Below, piece by piece: positions 1 through 5,313 of a stretch of 9,193 bases of DNA; within the stretch, counting starts at the first letter, position 1, and each line of letters opens with the position of its first letter. The notes beneath the pieces are model-generated. The model was not told where the DNA came from. It saw only the letters and a program-made list of their open reading frames with translations, and did no database searches. The stretch covers positions 1 through 9,193 of the forward strand of contig JAGQSP010000068.1 in assembly GCA_020439485.1 (NCBI GenBank), read 5' to 3'. A program made the position numbers and the translations under genes. The stretch comes from Acidimicrobiales bacterium. Lineage in GTDB: Bacteria > Actinomycetota > Acidimicrobiia > Acidimicrobiales > Poriferisodalaceae.

Positions 1-1327
1 TGGCGGCGTACATGGCGGCGTCGGCATTGCGCACCAGGTCAGCGGCCGATGTGGTGGAGCCACTGCCAACCGCAATTCCGACGCTGGCGCTTGACGACAC
101 CATCTCGCCCTGCACCTCAAATGGCAACGACAGCGCCTTCATGAGGCGCTCGGCGACGATGGTCGCGTCCTCTGGTGCGGCCATCTCGGCGCACAGTACG
201 ACGAACTCGTCGCCTCCGAACCTGGCGACCGTGTCGCTGGGCCTGACCGATGCCGACATACGCGAGGCCAGCTCGACCAAAAGGTCGTCGCCCGCATTGT
301 GCCCCATCTGGTCGTTGACCGTCTTCAGGTTGTCGAGATCACAGAACAGCACCGCCACGGGTGCGCCCGAGCGCGACGAACGGGCCAACGCGTCGCCCAG
401 GCGATCGACGAACTTGGCCCGGTTGGCCAGGCCGGTCAGGGGGTCGTGAAGGGCCTGGTGGGCCAGGCGGTCCTCGATCTGGCGGCGTCGACGGCGGTCG
501 AGTTCGACCTGTTCGGCCATACGGTCGATCGAGGCCGACAACCGACCGAGTTCGTCGCTGGAACTGACCCCCGAGCGCCGCGTCCAATCGCCGTCGCTCA
601 TCGCCTCGGTCAGCTCGGTGAGCGCCGACAACCGCGCCGCCACCTTGCGCCCCAGCAGCATGGCGACGGCAACCGCGGCGGCCAGCGACACCGCTATGCC
701 GATCACCACCGCCCACCACAGGGGCCGAAGTGGATCGAGCACTTCGGATCGGTCGCGCCACACGTTCACCGAACGGCCCAAATCGTCCACCGGCGCGCTG
801 GCAGCGACAACATCGGCCATGGCCGGTGGGTTTTCTAGCAGTGCCGGATCGATCACGAAGTCGGTGGGCACCGAGGTCTCGACGAACACGTCGGTGCCCG
901 CGATGCGGTCCTTGATGTGTATCCGCTCGCCCAACACGACGACCGAGTCTTCGCCGTCGCCAAGAGCGCTGGTGAGCCCCGCGTAGTCGGCCATCGCGAC
1001 ACCGTTGCCATCAACGATGACGAACCCGTCGAATCGGCCCCACCAGGTGTCGACCACCGCCAGCAAGCGTTCGAGATCGGCGCGGTCAGCGCCCGAGCGG
1101 ACCGCGTCGGTGAGGTCGAACCACTCGGCTATGCCCGCCAGCTCGCCCTGTGCGATGGCCAAGCGCCTGGATGCGGCCACGGCCTCGATGCGAGCCTCGT
1201 TGCGGACCTGGTCTTGGGCTTGGTCCAGCAGCGTCGAACGCGCCGCCAGGTAGGCGATCAGGGTCAAACATGCCAACGGGACGACCACCGCCATCAGCAT
1301 CAGCAGTATCTTGCGGCGCAGTGTCAT
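1..1327 (-). CDS. membrane-anchored diguanylate cyclase (sensor-HAMP-GGDEF), 3' end outside window
   Basis: Predicted to make cyclic di-GMP from two GTP at the inner face of the membrane. 442 codons are visible and the frame is still open at the left edge. A hydrophobic helix (about residues 6-28) is followed by an extracytoplasmic sensor region (about 30-200, Cache/CHASE4-like in layout only), a second helix (203-226), a HAMP-like linker (227-280) and a GGDEF domain. The GGDEF domain opens with HDPLTGLANR (294-303), has metal-binding aspartates in FCDLDNLK (328-335), the intact catalytic motif FGGDEF (GGDEF 371-375) and an inhibitory-site RPSD (362-365) five residues upstream, so product feedback is expected. 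Start: the ATG at 1327 is the only start between the domain and an upstream in-frame stop; no Shine-Dalgarno is visible. An EAL or other domain could follow beyond the edge. The sensor ligand is unknown. The family call is secure; sensor class is inference. Confidence 0.93.
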   Translation of the reverse strand, partial: MTLRRKILLMLMAVVVPLACLTLIAYLAARSTLLDQAQDQVRNEARIEAVAASRRLAIAQGELAGIAEWFDLTDAVRSGADRADLERLLAVVDTWWGRFDGFVIVDGNGVAMADYAGLTSALGDGEDSVVVLGERIHIKDRIAGTDVFVETSVPTDFVIDPALLENPPAMADVVAASAPVDDLGRSVNVWRDRSEVLDPLRPLWWAVVIGIAVSLAAAVAVAMLLGRKVAARLSALTELTEAMSDGDWTRRSGVSSSDELGRLSASIDRMAEQVELDRRRRRQIEDRLAHQALHDPLTGLANRAKFVDRLGDALARSSRSGAPVAVLFCDLDNLKTVNDQMGHNAGDDLLVELASRMSASVRPSDTVARFGGDEFVVLCAEMAAPEDATIVAERLMKALSLPFEVQGEMVSSSASVGIAVGSGSTTSAADLVRNADAAMYAA

Positions 1328-1389
1328 GTCTGGATCAAAACGGCCTGGTCGCTTCGCTGGGTGCTGAAGTGCTTACTCTTGGTGGCCAG

Positions 1390-1427
1390 GGGTGAATCCT
1401 ACCCACTCGAAGCGGGTCACGGGTGAA
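1390..1427 (+). repeat. pair of GGGTGAA direct repeats in the divergent promoter gap
   Basis: GGGTGAA is present at 1390-1396 and again at 1421-1427. The centre-to-centre distance of 31 bp is about three helical turns, so a dimeric regulator could contact both from one face. The copies are only 7 bp long in GC-rich DNA, so chance is a real alternative. Confidence 0.2.
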
Positions 1428-1435
1428 CGCTCGCC

Positions 1436-1441
1436 TAGGTT
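1436..1441 (+). promoter_or_regulatory. -10-like hexamer TAGGTT, probable leaderless start of the LLM gene
   Basis: TAGGTT fits the actinobacterial TANNNT -10 pattern and ends exactly 6 nt before the ATG at 1448. Transcription would then begin at or next to the A of the ATG. No good -35 box is seen. The AGGT inside the same hexamer could be read instead as a weak Shine-Dalgarno, so the two interpretations compete. Confidence 0.4.
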
Positions 1442-1447
1442 TCGACC

Positions 1448-2344
1448 ATGAAGATTCGTATCGGCTTCGGTCTGGGCACCCGAACACTCACCAACGATCG
1501 CACCACGTTCGATCCGTTCCTGGACGCTCTCGAGGGCCTGGGCTTCGATTCGCTGTGGTTGTCCGAGCGGGTGTCGGGCGAGTGCCCAGACCCGGTTGTG
1601 GGAATGGCGTATGCGGCCGGGCGCACCCAGCGCATCAAGTTCGGGATGAGCGTGATGGTCCTGCCAGGGCGAAACCCGGCCCTGCTCGCCAAACAGATGG
1701 CCAGCCTCGACCGCCTCTCAGGCGGCCGCCTGTTGCCCGCATTTGGTCTGGGTGTTCGCGACCCCCACGAGCAGATGGCGTTCGGTGTGCAACGCAACGA
1801 GAGGGCGGCCTGGTTCGACGAGGTCCTCCCGCTGCTGCGCCGCATCTGGACCGAGGACGCCGTCGACCACGAAGGGCCCAGGTTTCACTACCAGGGTCTC
1901 AAGGTCGAGCCCAAGCCACAGCAAGAAACGCTCGATGTTTGGCTGGGCGGGGCTGCTCCTGCCGAGCTGCGCCGTGTGGGCCGCCTCGGCGATGGCTGGC
2001 TGCCTTCGTTCTGCACCCCCGAAATCGCGGCCGCCGGATGGCAGGTCGTGAACGCAGAGGCCCGCGCCAACGATCGCCAGATCGATCCTGAGCATTTCGG
2101 CGTGCTGGTTCCGTACACCCACGGCGAGCTCAACGCGCCCACCATCGAACTGCTGAAGCGCCGGGCACCCGACTCTGACCCCCACGATGTGGTGCCCGTC
2201 GGGTGGGATGGGCTGCGGGCTCAGCTAGAACGGTTCATCGAGGTCGGTGCGTCGAAGTTCGTGCCGGTGCTGGTCGGCGAGCCACAGGACTGGACCACCG
2301 AGCTGAAGGGTGTCGCCGACGCCGTGCTCGACCTCACCACCTAG
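1448..2344 (+). CDS. LLM-class F420-dependent oxidoreductase
   Basis: A 298-residue single-domain TIM-barrel protein of the luciferase-like monooxygenase superfamily, a soluble redox enzyme probably using cofactor F420. Visible hallmarks are the N-terminal strand MKIRIGFGLG, the LGFDSLWLSER segment (31-41) where the family often has SDH, the RNPALLAKQMASLDRLSGGR block (75-94), and the C-terminal-half motif VWLGGAAPAELRRVGRLGDGW. The sequence resembles the actinobacterial MSMEG_3544-type subfamily (TIGR03854), a recollection I could not test. The substrate is unknown. The downstream DUF4262 gene starts 24 nt after the stop codon on the same strand, so the two may be cotranscribed. A second LLM enzyme of a different subfamily lies at the right of the window; they are too different to be a recent tandem duplication. 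Superfamily is secure, F420 preference likely, subfamily tentative. Confidence 0.92.
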   Translation: MKIRIGFGLGTRTLTNDRTTFDPFLDALEGLGFDSLWLSERVSGECPDPVVGMAYAAGRTQRIKFGMSVMVLPGRNPALLAKQMASLDRLSGGRLLPAFGLGVRDPHEQMAFGVQRNERAAWFDEVLPLLRRIWTEDAVDHEGPRFHYQGLKVEPKPQQETLDVWLGGAAPAELRRVGRLGDGWLPSFCTPEIAAAGWQVVNAEARANDRQIDPEHFGVLVPYTHGELNAPTIELLKRRAPDSDPHDVVPVGWDGLRAQLERFIEVGASKFVPVLVGEPQDWTTELKGVADAVLDLTT

Positions 2345-2353
2345 AAACCTGCG

Positions 2354-2360
2354 AAGGAGG
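2354..2360 (+). promoter_or_regulatory. strong Shine-Dalgarno AAGGAGG for the DUF4262 gene
   Basis: AAGGAGG is followed by a 7-nt spacer and the ATG at 2368. It is the best ribosome binding site in the window and fixes this start over upstream in-frame codons (from 2203) that lie inside the preceding gene. Its strength contrasts with the SD-less starts of several neighbours, as expected for an internal gene of a polycistronic message. Confidence 0.85.
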
Positions 2361-2367
2361 GTCAACC

Positions 2368-2847
2368 ATGGGCGAGCTGCAGTACGACCCCATGACTCAT
2401 CGCGAAAAGATCGACTGGATGCTCGAATCGCAGGGGTTCGGCATAGAACCCGTCAGGGCTGTCGACGATCCCAGTGCGCCGTATCCGACGTATTCGTACA
2501 CCTTCGGGCTCGAGGCTCTGGTCGGCTATCCCGAGATCTGTGTGGTGGGCCTGGCACCGGCTGCTGCCAATGGGTTGCTGAACCTGGCCGTTTCGATGCT
2601 GCGCAGCGGCACCGTCCTGCCGATCGACCAGCCCTTCGTGGGGCTGCTCGACAACGAGCTGCGCTCGATGCTGGTCACCGTCGATCTGGGCCAGCACGCG
2701 CACCGCTTCGCGACCCCACCGATCATCTACGGCGAGCAGCCGTGGCGCATGGTTCAACTGATCTGGCCTCACCGCAACGGTGCTTTCCCGTGGGAAGAGG
2801 GTTGGCCCCACGAGATGCGCCTGCTTCAGCCCCTGCTCGACCGCTGA
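2368..2847 (+). CDS. DUF4262 domain-containing protein
   Basis: A 159-residue protein that I place in the DUF4262 family, which has no established function that I know of. Supporting features are YSYTFGLEALVGYPE (42-56), matching the family's tyrosine-threonine-glycine-leucine followed by a His/Tyr-Pro-Glu motif, the VVGLAPAAANGLLNLAV segment, and the C-terminal MVQLIWPHRNGAFPWEEGW (128-146), matching the family's Gln-x-x-Trp-Pro and Phe-Pro-Trp signature. It has no signal peptide or membrane helix and is likely cytosolic. It covers essentially the whole family domain, so it is not truncated. The gene sits 23 nt after the LLM oxidoreductase and is probably cotranscribed, but this does not establish a shared job. 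Confidence 0.85.
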   Translation: MGELQYDPMTHREKIDWMLESQGFGIEPVRAVDDPSAPYPTYSYTFGLEALVGYPEICVVGLAPAAANGLLNLAVSMLRSGTVLPIDQPFVGLLDNELRSMLVTVDLGQHAHRFATPPIIYGEQPWRMVQLIWPHRNGAFPWEEGWPHEMRLLQPLLDR

Positions 2848-2878
2848 AGGCCGCGCTCGCCCACCACATCCCGGCTGG

Positions 2879-2884
2879 CACAAT
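2879..2884 (+). promoter_or_regulatory. -10-like hexamer CACAAT, probable leaderless start of the 57-residue gene
   Basis: CACAAT, inside the 8-mer GGCACAAT, ends 6 nt before the ATG at 2891, with no Shine-Dalgarno between. The same 8-mer occurs at the same distance upstream of the second ATG of the aminopeptidase gene. The hexamer matches TATAAT at four positions. No convincing -35 box is visible. Confidence 0.4.
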
Positions 2885-2890
2885 TGGGCG

Positions 2891-3064
2891 ATGAGCGAGG
2901 GCCACAATTCGACCGGCGGCGGGGCCTACCTGGCGGCAGCGATGCTGGCCGTGGGCGACATCCTCGAGCCCGAGAAGACCAAGGTCGAGGTGGTTTCCGA
3001 AGCCTCGGGCGAGCCCTTTGACGACGACCTCGAGCTCGAGTTCGGCGACCTGCCCGAGATCTGA
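2891..3064 (+). CDS. small acidic hypothetical protein, 57 aa
   Basis: I do not recognise this protein. It begins MSEGHNSTGGG, continues with a short helix-prone hydrophobic stretch AYLAAAMLAVGDILEPE (about 12-28), and ends in an acidic tail with three consecutive aspartates and the closing FGDLPEI. There are 14 Asp/Glu residues against 2 Lys, so it should be strongly acidic, and it lacks a real signal peptide. The frame stays open upstream to 2780, but that part overlaps the DUF4262 gene and is Cys/Pro/Arg-rich like non-coding frames. ATG 2891 is chosen because the composition changes there and a -10-like element precedes it. Its 3' end stops 11 nt before the convergent ybaK gene ends. A binding partner or small regulator is conceivable, but nothing in the sequence shows it. 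Confidence 0.6.
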   Translation: MSEGHNSTGGGAYLAAAMLAVGDILEPEKTKVEVVSEASGEPFDDDLELEFGDLPEI

Positions 3065-3075
3065 GGCGGCTGGGC

Positions 3076-3546
3076 CTACCAGACGGCTATCGGGTACGAC
3101 ACAGCACCCAGAACCGCAATCAGGTCCGTGGGCGCAACGGCAACATCGAGCCCACGCCGTCCCGCGCTGACATAGATCTGGTCCCACAGCTCGCACGTTT
3201 CGTCGATATAGGTTGCCAGGCGTCGCTTCTGCCCGAACGGGCTGATGCCACCTGCCACATACCCACTAGAGCGTTCTGCTGCGGCCACGGGTGCCATGTC
3301 GGCCCGTTTCGCACCAGCGGCGCGCGCAAGGGCCTTGAGATCGAGTGTGGTGGTCACCGGCACGATGCCCACGACCAGCCCAACGCCAGCGGCCTCGGCT
3401 ATCAGGGTTTTGAAAACCGACTCGGGCTCGACGCCCAGGGCCGCAGCGGCCTCGAGGCCGTAAGACTCCGCGCTGGGGTCATGGTCGTACCCGCACACCC
3501 GATGATCGATGCCGGCGGCCACCAGCTCGTCTATCGCCGGCGTCAT
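3076..3546 (-). CDS. ybaK: Cys-tRNA(Pro) deacylase, YbaK/EbsC family
   Basis: A 156-residue trans-editing protein that hydrolyses Cys-tRNA(Pro) mischarged by prolyl-tRNA synthetase, a cytosolic translation quality-control step. The protein covers the family's full length. Visible signatures are SYGLEAAAALGV (28-39), VFKTLI with Lys46 at the position of the essential lysine of E. coli YbaK, LDLKALARAAGAK (68-80), the hallmark SGYVAGGISPFGQKRRL (94-110), TYIDE (112-116), and VSAGRRGLDVAVAPTDL near the end. The start is the ATG at 3546-3544, which overlaps the rhomboid stop codon by one base (TGATG), indicating translational coupling. The same frame is open far upstream (to 4377) only because of the GC-rich rhomboid gene; that extension is not part of the protein. 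Function is highly likely; the ProX or aminoacyl-tRNA deacylase relatives differ in length and motifs. Confidence 0.94.
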   Translation of the reverse strand: MTPAIDELVAAGIDHRVCGYDHDPSAESYGLEAAAALGVEPESVFKTLIAEAAGVGLVVGIVPVTTTLDLKALARAAGAKRADMAPVAAAERSSGYVAGGISPFGQKRRLATYIDETCELWDQIYVSAGRRGLDVAVAPTDLIAVLGAVSYPIAVW

Positions 3547-4367
3547 CAGAGCCGGCCAACCGCCCAGCCGGCAGCCATCACCGCAGCCACGAAGAGGGCG
3601 GCCGACATCCCGATGGAATACACCGCAGCGAGCGTGTTCGACAGCCGCGGCGGTTGGGTCCGGGTTCCGGTGTCGAGCATCCAGCCCGACATGGCGCCGG
3701 CCGCCAACCCGCCCAGGTGGCCTCCGACGGAGATTCCCGGTGCAATGAACGTGATCATGATGTTGATCACCAGCAGACCGCCGATGCCAGAACTCCAGAT
3801 GTCGCCACCGCGGGTTCTCACGAACACGGCCAGGGCACCCATCAGCCCGAAGACGGCCCCCGAAGCACCGATGGTAAGCGTGAGGGCCGAAGACGCCAGC
3901 AGGGCACCGAGCGACCCGCCGATCAGTGAGATGAAGTAGAGGCCCACGAATCGCCCCAGGCCGAGGCTGCGCTCGAGGATGCTGCCCAGCTGGAACAACA
4001 ACAGCATGTTGAACGCAATGTGCAGAGCGCTGCCGTGCAAGAAGGCCGAGGTGATGATGCGGTAGTTCTCGCCGAGCTGATCGATGGCCACCGCCTGGAG
4101 GCCCAGATCGAACCAACGACTCGACCGTGGGTAGGCCAACACCATCATGAGGGCGTTGATGCCGATCAGTGTGTAGGTCGCATACGGAGTGCCCAGGGCA
4201 ACCGCCACCCTCACCTTCTCGCGCCGCGACGGCTGCGCCGACCCCACACATTCGACGCAGTGGGCACCCACCGAAGCCTGCCTGAGGCACTCCGAGCAAG
4301 CAGGTCGTCCACAGCGGGTACAGCGCCGACCTGTTTCTCGGTCGGGATGGCGATAGCACTTGTCCAC
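3546..4367 (-). CDS. rhomboid family intramembrane serine protease with N-terminal zinc-finger segment
   Basis: A 273-residue polytopic membrane protease predicted to cleave transmembrane substrates within the bilayer. Residues 4-40 form a cysteine-rich B-box-like segment (Cys4, His7, Cys16, Cys19, Cys24, Cys27, Cys37, Cys40, with His36), probably zinc-binding and cytoplasmic, a common arrangement in actinobacterial rhomboids. The core starts at a first helix near 62-79 and contains HGSALHIAFN (111-120, with the HxxxN pair His116/Asn120), catalytic Ser169 in GASGAVFG (167-174), and catalytic His217 in GGHLGG. So the Ser-His dyad and oxyanion residues are intact. More helices follow to the C-terminus. 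The start is a GTG at 4367, with no Shine-Dalgarno but a TAGGGT hexamer 8 nt upstream. Its stop overlaps the ybaK start by one base. Substrates are unknown. Protease activity is inferred from intact motifs. Confidence 0.94.
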   Translation of the reverse strand: MDKCYRHPDRETGRRCTRCGRPACSECLRQASVGAHCVECVGSAQPSRREKVRVAVALGTPYATYTLIGINALMMVLAYPRSSRWFDLGLQAVAIDQLGENYRIITSAFLHGSALHIAFNMLLLFQLGSILERSLGLGRFVGLYFISLIGGSLGALLASSALTLTIGASGAVFGLMGALAVFVRTRGGDIWSSGIGGLLVINIMITFIAPGISVGGHLGGLAAGAMSGWMLDTGTRTQPPRLSNTLAAVYSIGMSAALFVAAVMAAGWAVGRL

Positions 4368-4375
4368 GAGGGATC

Positions 4376-4381
4376 ACCCTA
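4376..4381 (-). promoter_or_regulatory. -10-like hexamer TAGGGT for the rhomboid-ybaK unit
   Basis: On the minus strand TAGGGT (4381 down to 4376) fits TANNNT and ends 8 nt before the GTG start at 4367. With no Shine-Dalgarno in the gap, a leaderless message is plausible. It shares two base pairs with a plus-strand TACCGT, so the two divergent promoters may be mutually exclusive. Confidence 0.4.
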
Positions 4382-4385
4382 CCGT
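4380..4385 (+). promoter_or_regulatory. -10-like hexamer TACCGT for the membrane protein gene
   Basis: TACCGT fits TANNNT and would place transcription start near 4392, leaving a leader of about 13 nt to ATG 4405 or 40 nt to ATG 4432. It overlaps the minus-strand TAGGGT at 4380-4381. This element is weaker evidence than its partner because the start codon of the gene is itself uncertain. Confidence 0.3.
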
Positions 4386-4404
4386 TCTGTTGCTGTTCAA
4401 CTGG

Positions 4405-5289
4405 ATGGACGACGCTGCCGATGAGATAGGCATGCTGCGCAGAACGCTCGCGGGATCCCTGGTGTTCCTGGGTGTCGTCGCGCTCAATCTCGGCGCGGTC
4501 GGTTGGTGGTTCGATCGCGAAGTCGCCGACGCCGACCGCATCTCCGAGCTGGCAACGGCGGTCAGCCGGTCGCCCGAGTTCCAGCAGGCGGTCGCGTCCG
4601 AACTGACCGACACCTTCGTCGAGGCTGCCGGCGAAGGCGGCGCAGGGCCCCTGGACAACACCGACGCAGCAGCCATAGCCGACGCGGCGGCCGCAGCCAT
4701 GGAGGACTCTCAGGTGCTGGCGATCGTGCGCACTGCGTTCGTCGACCTCTACCAGGCCGCCACCGAGTTTCGTCTCGACGAGATCAGCCTCGACATAGCG
4801 CCGATCCGCGACGCGTTGGTGCGCGGTCTCACGCCGGTCGACCCCCAGCTCGCGGCACAGATCGAACGCACCCAGATCGCCGACGACGAGGTGACCGTCG
4901 CCACCGACGAGTTGCCAGACCTTCGCAGCCTGACCGATCGTCTACACCTGGCCTGGATGTTGCAGCTGGGATTCGGCGCTGCGGCCGTGGGCCTGGCCCT
5001 TGCCATACACCCCCGCCGGTTTGTGCTGGTGCGGCGGGTCGGGGTGTTGATGGCCCTGGGCGCAGGCCTGCAGATCGGCCTGACGATGGGTCTCAGCGCA
5101 ATTCTCGAGCGGTTCGGGCCAGACGACCGACTGTTCGTCGGGGTCTCGATCGCTGCTGACCTGCTCATGGAGAGCCTGCGCATCCAGGCCTACGTCCAGC
5201 TGGCCTTGGCTGCCGTCGTCGCTGCGGGAGGCCATATCTTGCTCTGGACCCGCCGGCTGGTGCCCAGGATGGTTCCTCGCCTCGCCTGA
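4405..5289 (+). CDS. hypothetical four-helix membrane protein with large extracytoplasmic domain
   Basis: I do not recognise this family. From the ATG at 4405 it has 294 residues: a signal-anchor-like helix after MLRRTLAGSL (about 14-36), a soluble Ala/Asp/Glu-rich region (about 37-179) containing VSRSPEFQQAVASEL and several predicted helices, then three more membrane helices (about 181-200, 207-234, 261-282). Positive loops HPRRFVLVRR and WTRRLVPRM put both termini and the TM2-TM3 loop inside and the large domain outside. The start is ambiguous: TTG 4360 would overlap the divergent rhomboid start, ATG 4405 lies just after a -10-like TACCGT, and ATG 4432 begins directly at MLRRTL; none has a good Shine-Dalgarno. 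The aminopeptidase gene follows within 30 nt but may have its own promoter. The coding call is firm, the function open. Confidence 0.8.
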   Translation: MDDAADEIGMLRRTLAGSLVFLGVVALNLGAVGWWFDREVADADRISELATAVSRSPEFQQAVASELTDTFVEAAGEGGAGPLDNTDAAAIADAAAAAMEDSQVLAIVRTAFVDLYQAATEFRLDEISLDIAPIRDALVRGLTPVDPQLAAQIERTQIADDEVTVATDELPDLRSLTDRLHLAWMLQLGFGAAAVGLALAIHPRRFVLVRRVGVLMALGAGLQIGLTMGLSAILERFGPDDRLFVGVSIAADLLMESLRIQAYVQLALAAVVAAGGHILLWTRRLVPRMVPRLA

Positions 5290-5304
5290 AGCTGCGCAGA
5301 ACGG

Positions 5305-5310
5305 CACAAT
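5305..5310 (+). promoter_or_regulatory. -10-like hexamer CACAAT upstream of the aminopeptidase gene
   Basis: CACAAT within GGCACAAT ends 3 nt before the first ATG (5314) and exactly 6 nt before the second (5317). The 8-mer and the 6-nt distance repeat those of the 57-residue gene. If the element is a real -10, transcription would begin at the second ATG and make it the true leaderless start. Confidence 0.4.
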
Positions 5311-5313
5311 GGC

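Larger units (their letters stand above)
1328..1447. promoter_or_regulatory. divergent intergenic region between the cyclase and LLM oxidoreductase genes
   Basis: This 120-bp gap must hold promoters for both divergent genes. On the plus strand TAGGTT lies 6 nt before the downstream ATG. On the minus strand TAGGAT (1401 down to 1396) could give a leader of about 60 nt for the cyclase, and TTTGAT ending 6 nt before its ATG is a weaker alternative. GGGTGAA occurs twice (1390-1396 and 1421-1427), 31 bp apart. I see no convincing -35 box and no hairpin. Confidence 0.5.

Noticed and set aside
299..838. Overlapping open frames on both strands at the left end (12-1426)
   Set aside because: They are shadows of the diguanylate cyclase, whose own frame has all GGDEF landmarks and no stop through the left edge.
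2203..2367. Longer N-terminus for the DUF4262 protein starting inside the LLM gene
   Set aside because: AAGGAGG with a 7-nt spacer fixes the start at 2368, and the upstream residues are Arg/Gly-rich and unlike the family.
2876..2893. TGGCAC upstream of the 57-residue gene as a sigma-54 -24 element
   Set aside because: The matching -12 element (TTGC at the right distance) is absent, and sigma-54 is generally missing from actinobacteria. A -10 reading fits better.
3547..4377. Upstream extension of the ybaK frame, giving a 433-residue open frame
   Set aside because: The extension is in another frame of the same strand as the rhomboid gene. It is Arg/Gly/Pro/His-rich with no domain, whereas the YbaK fold begins precisely at ATG 3546.
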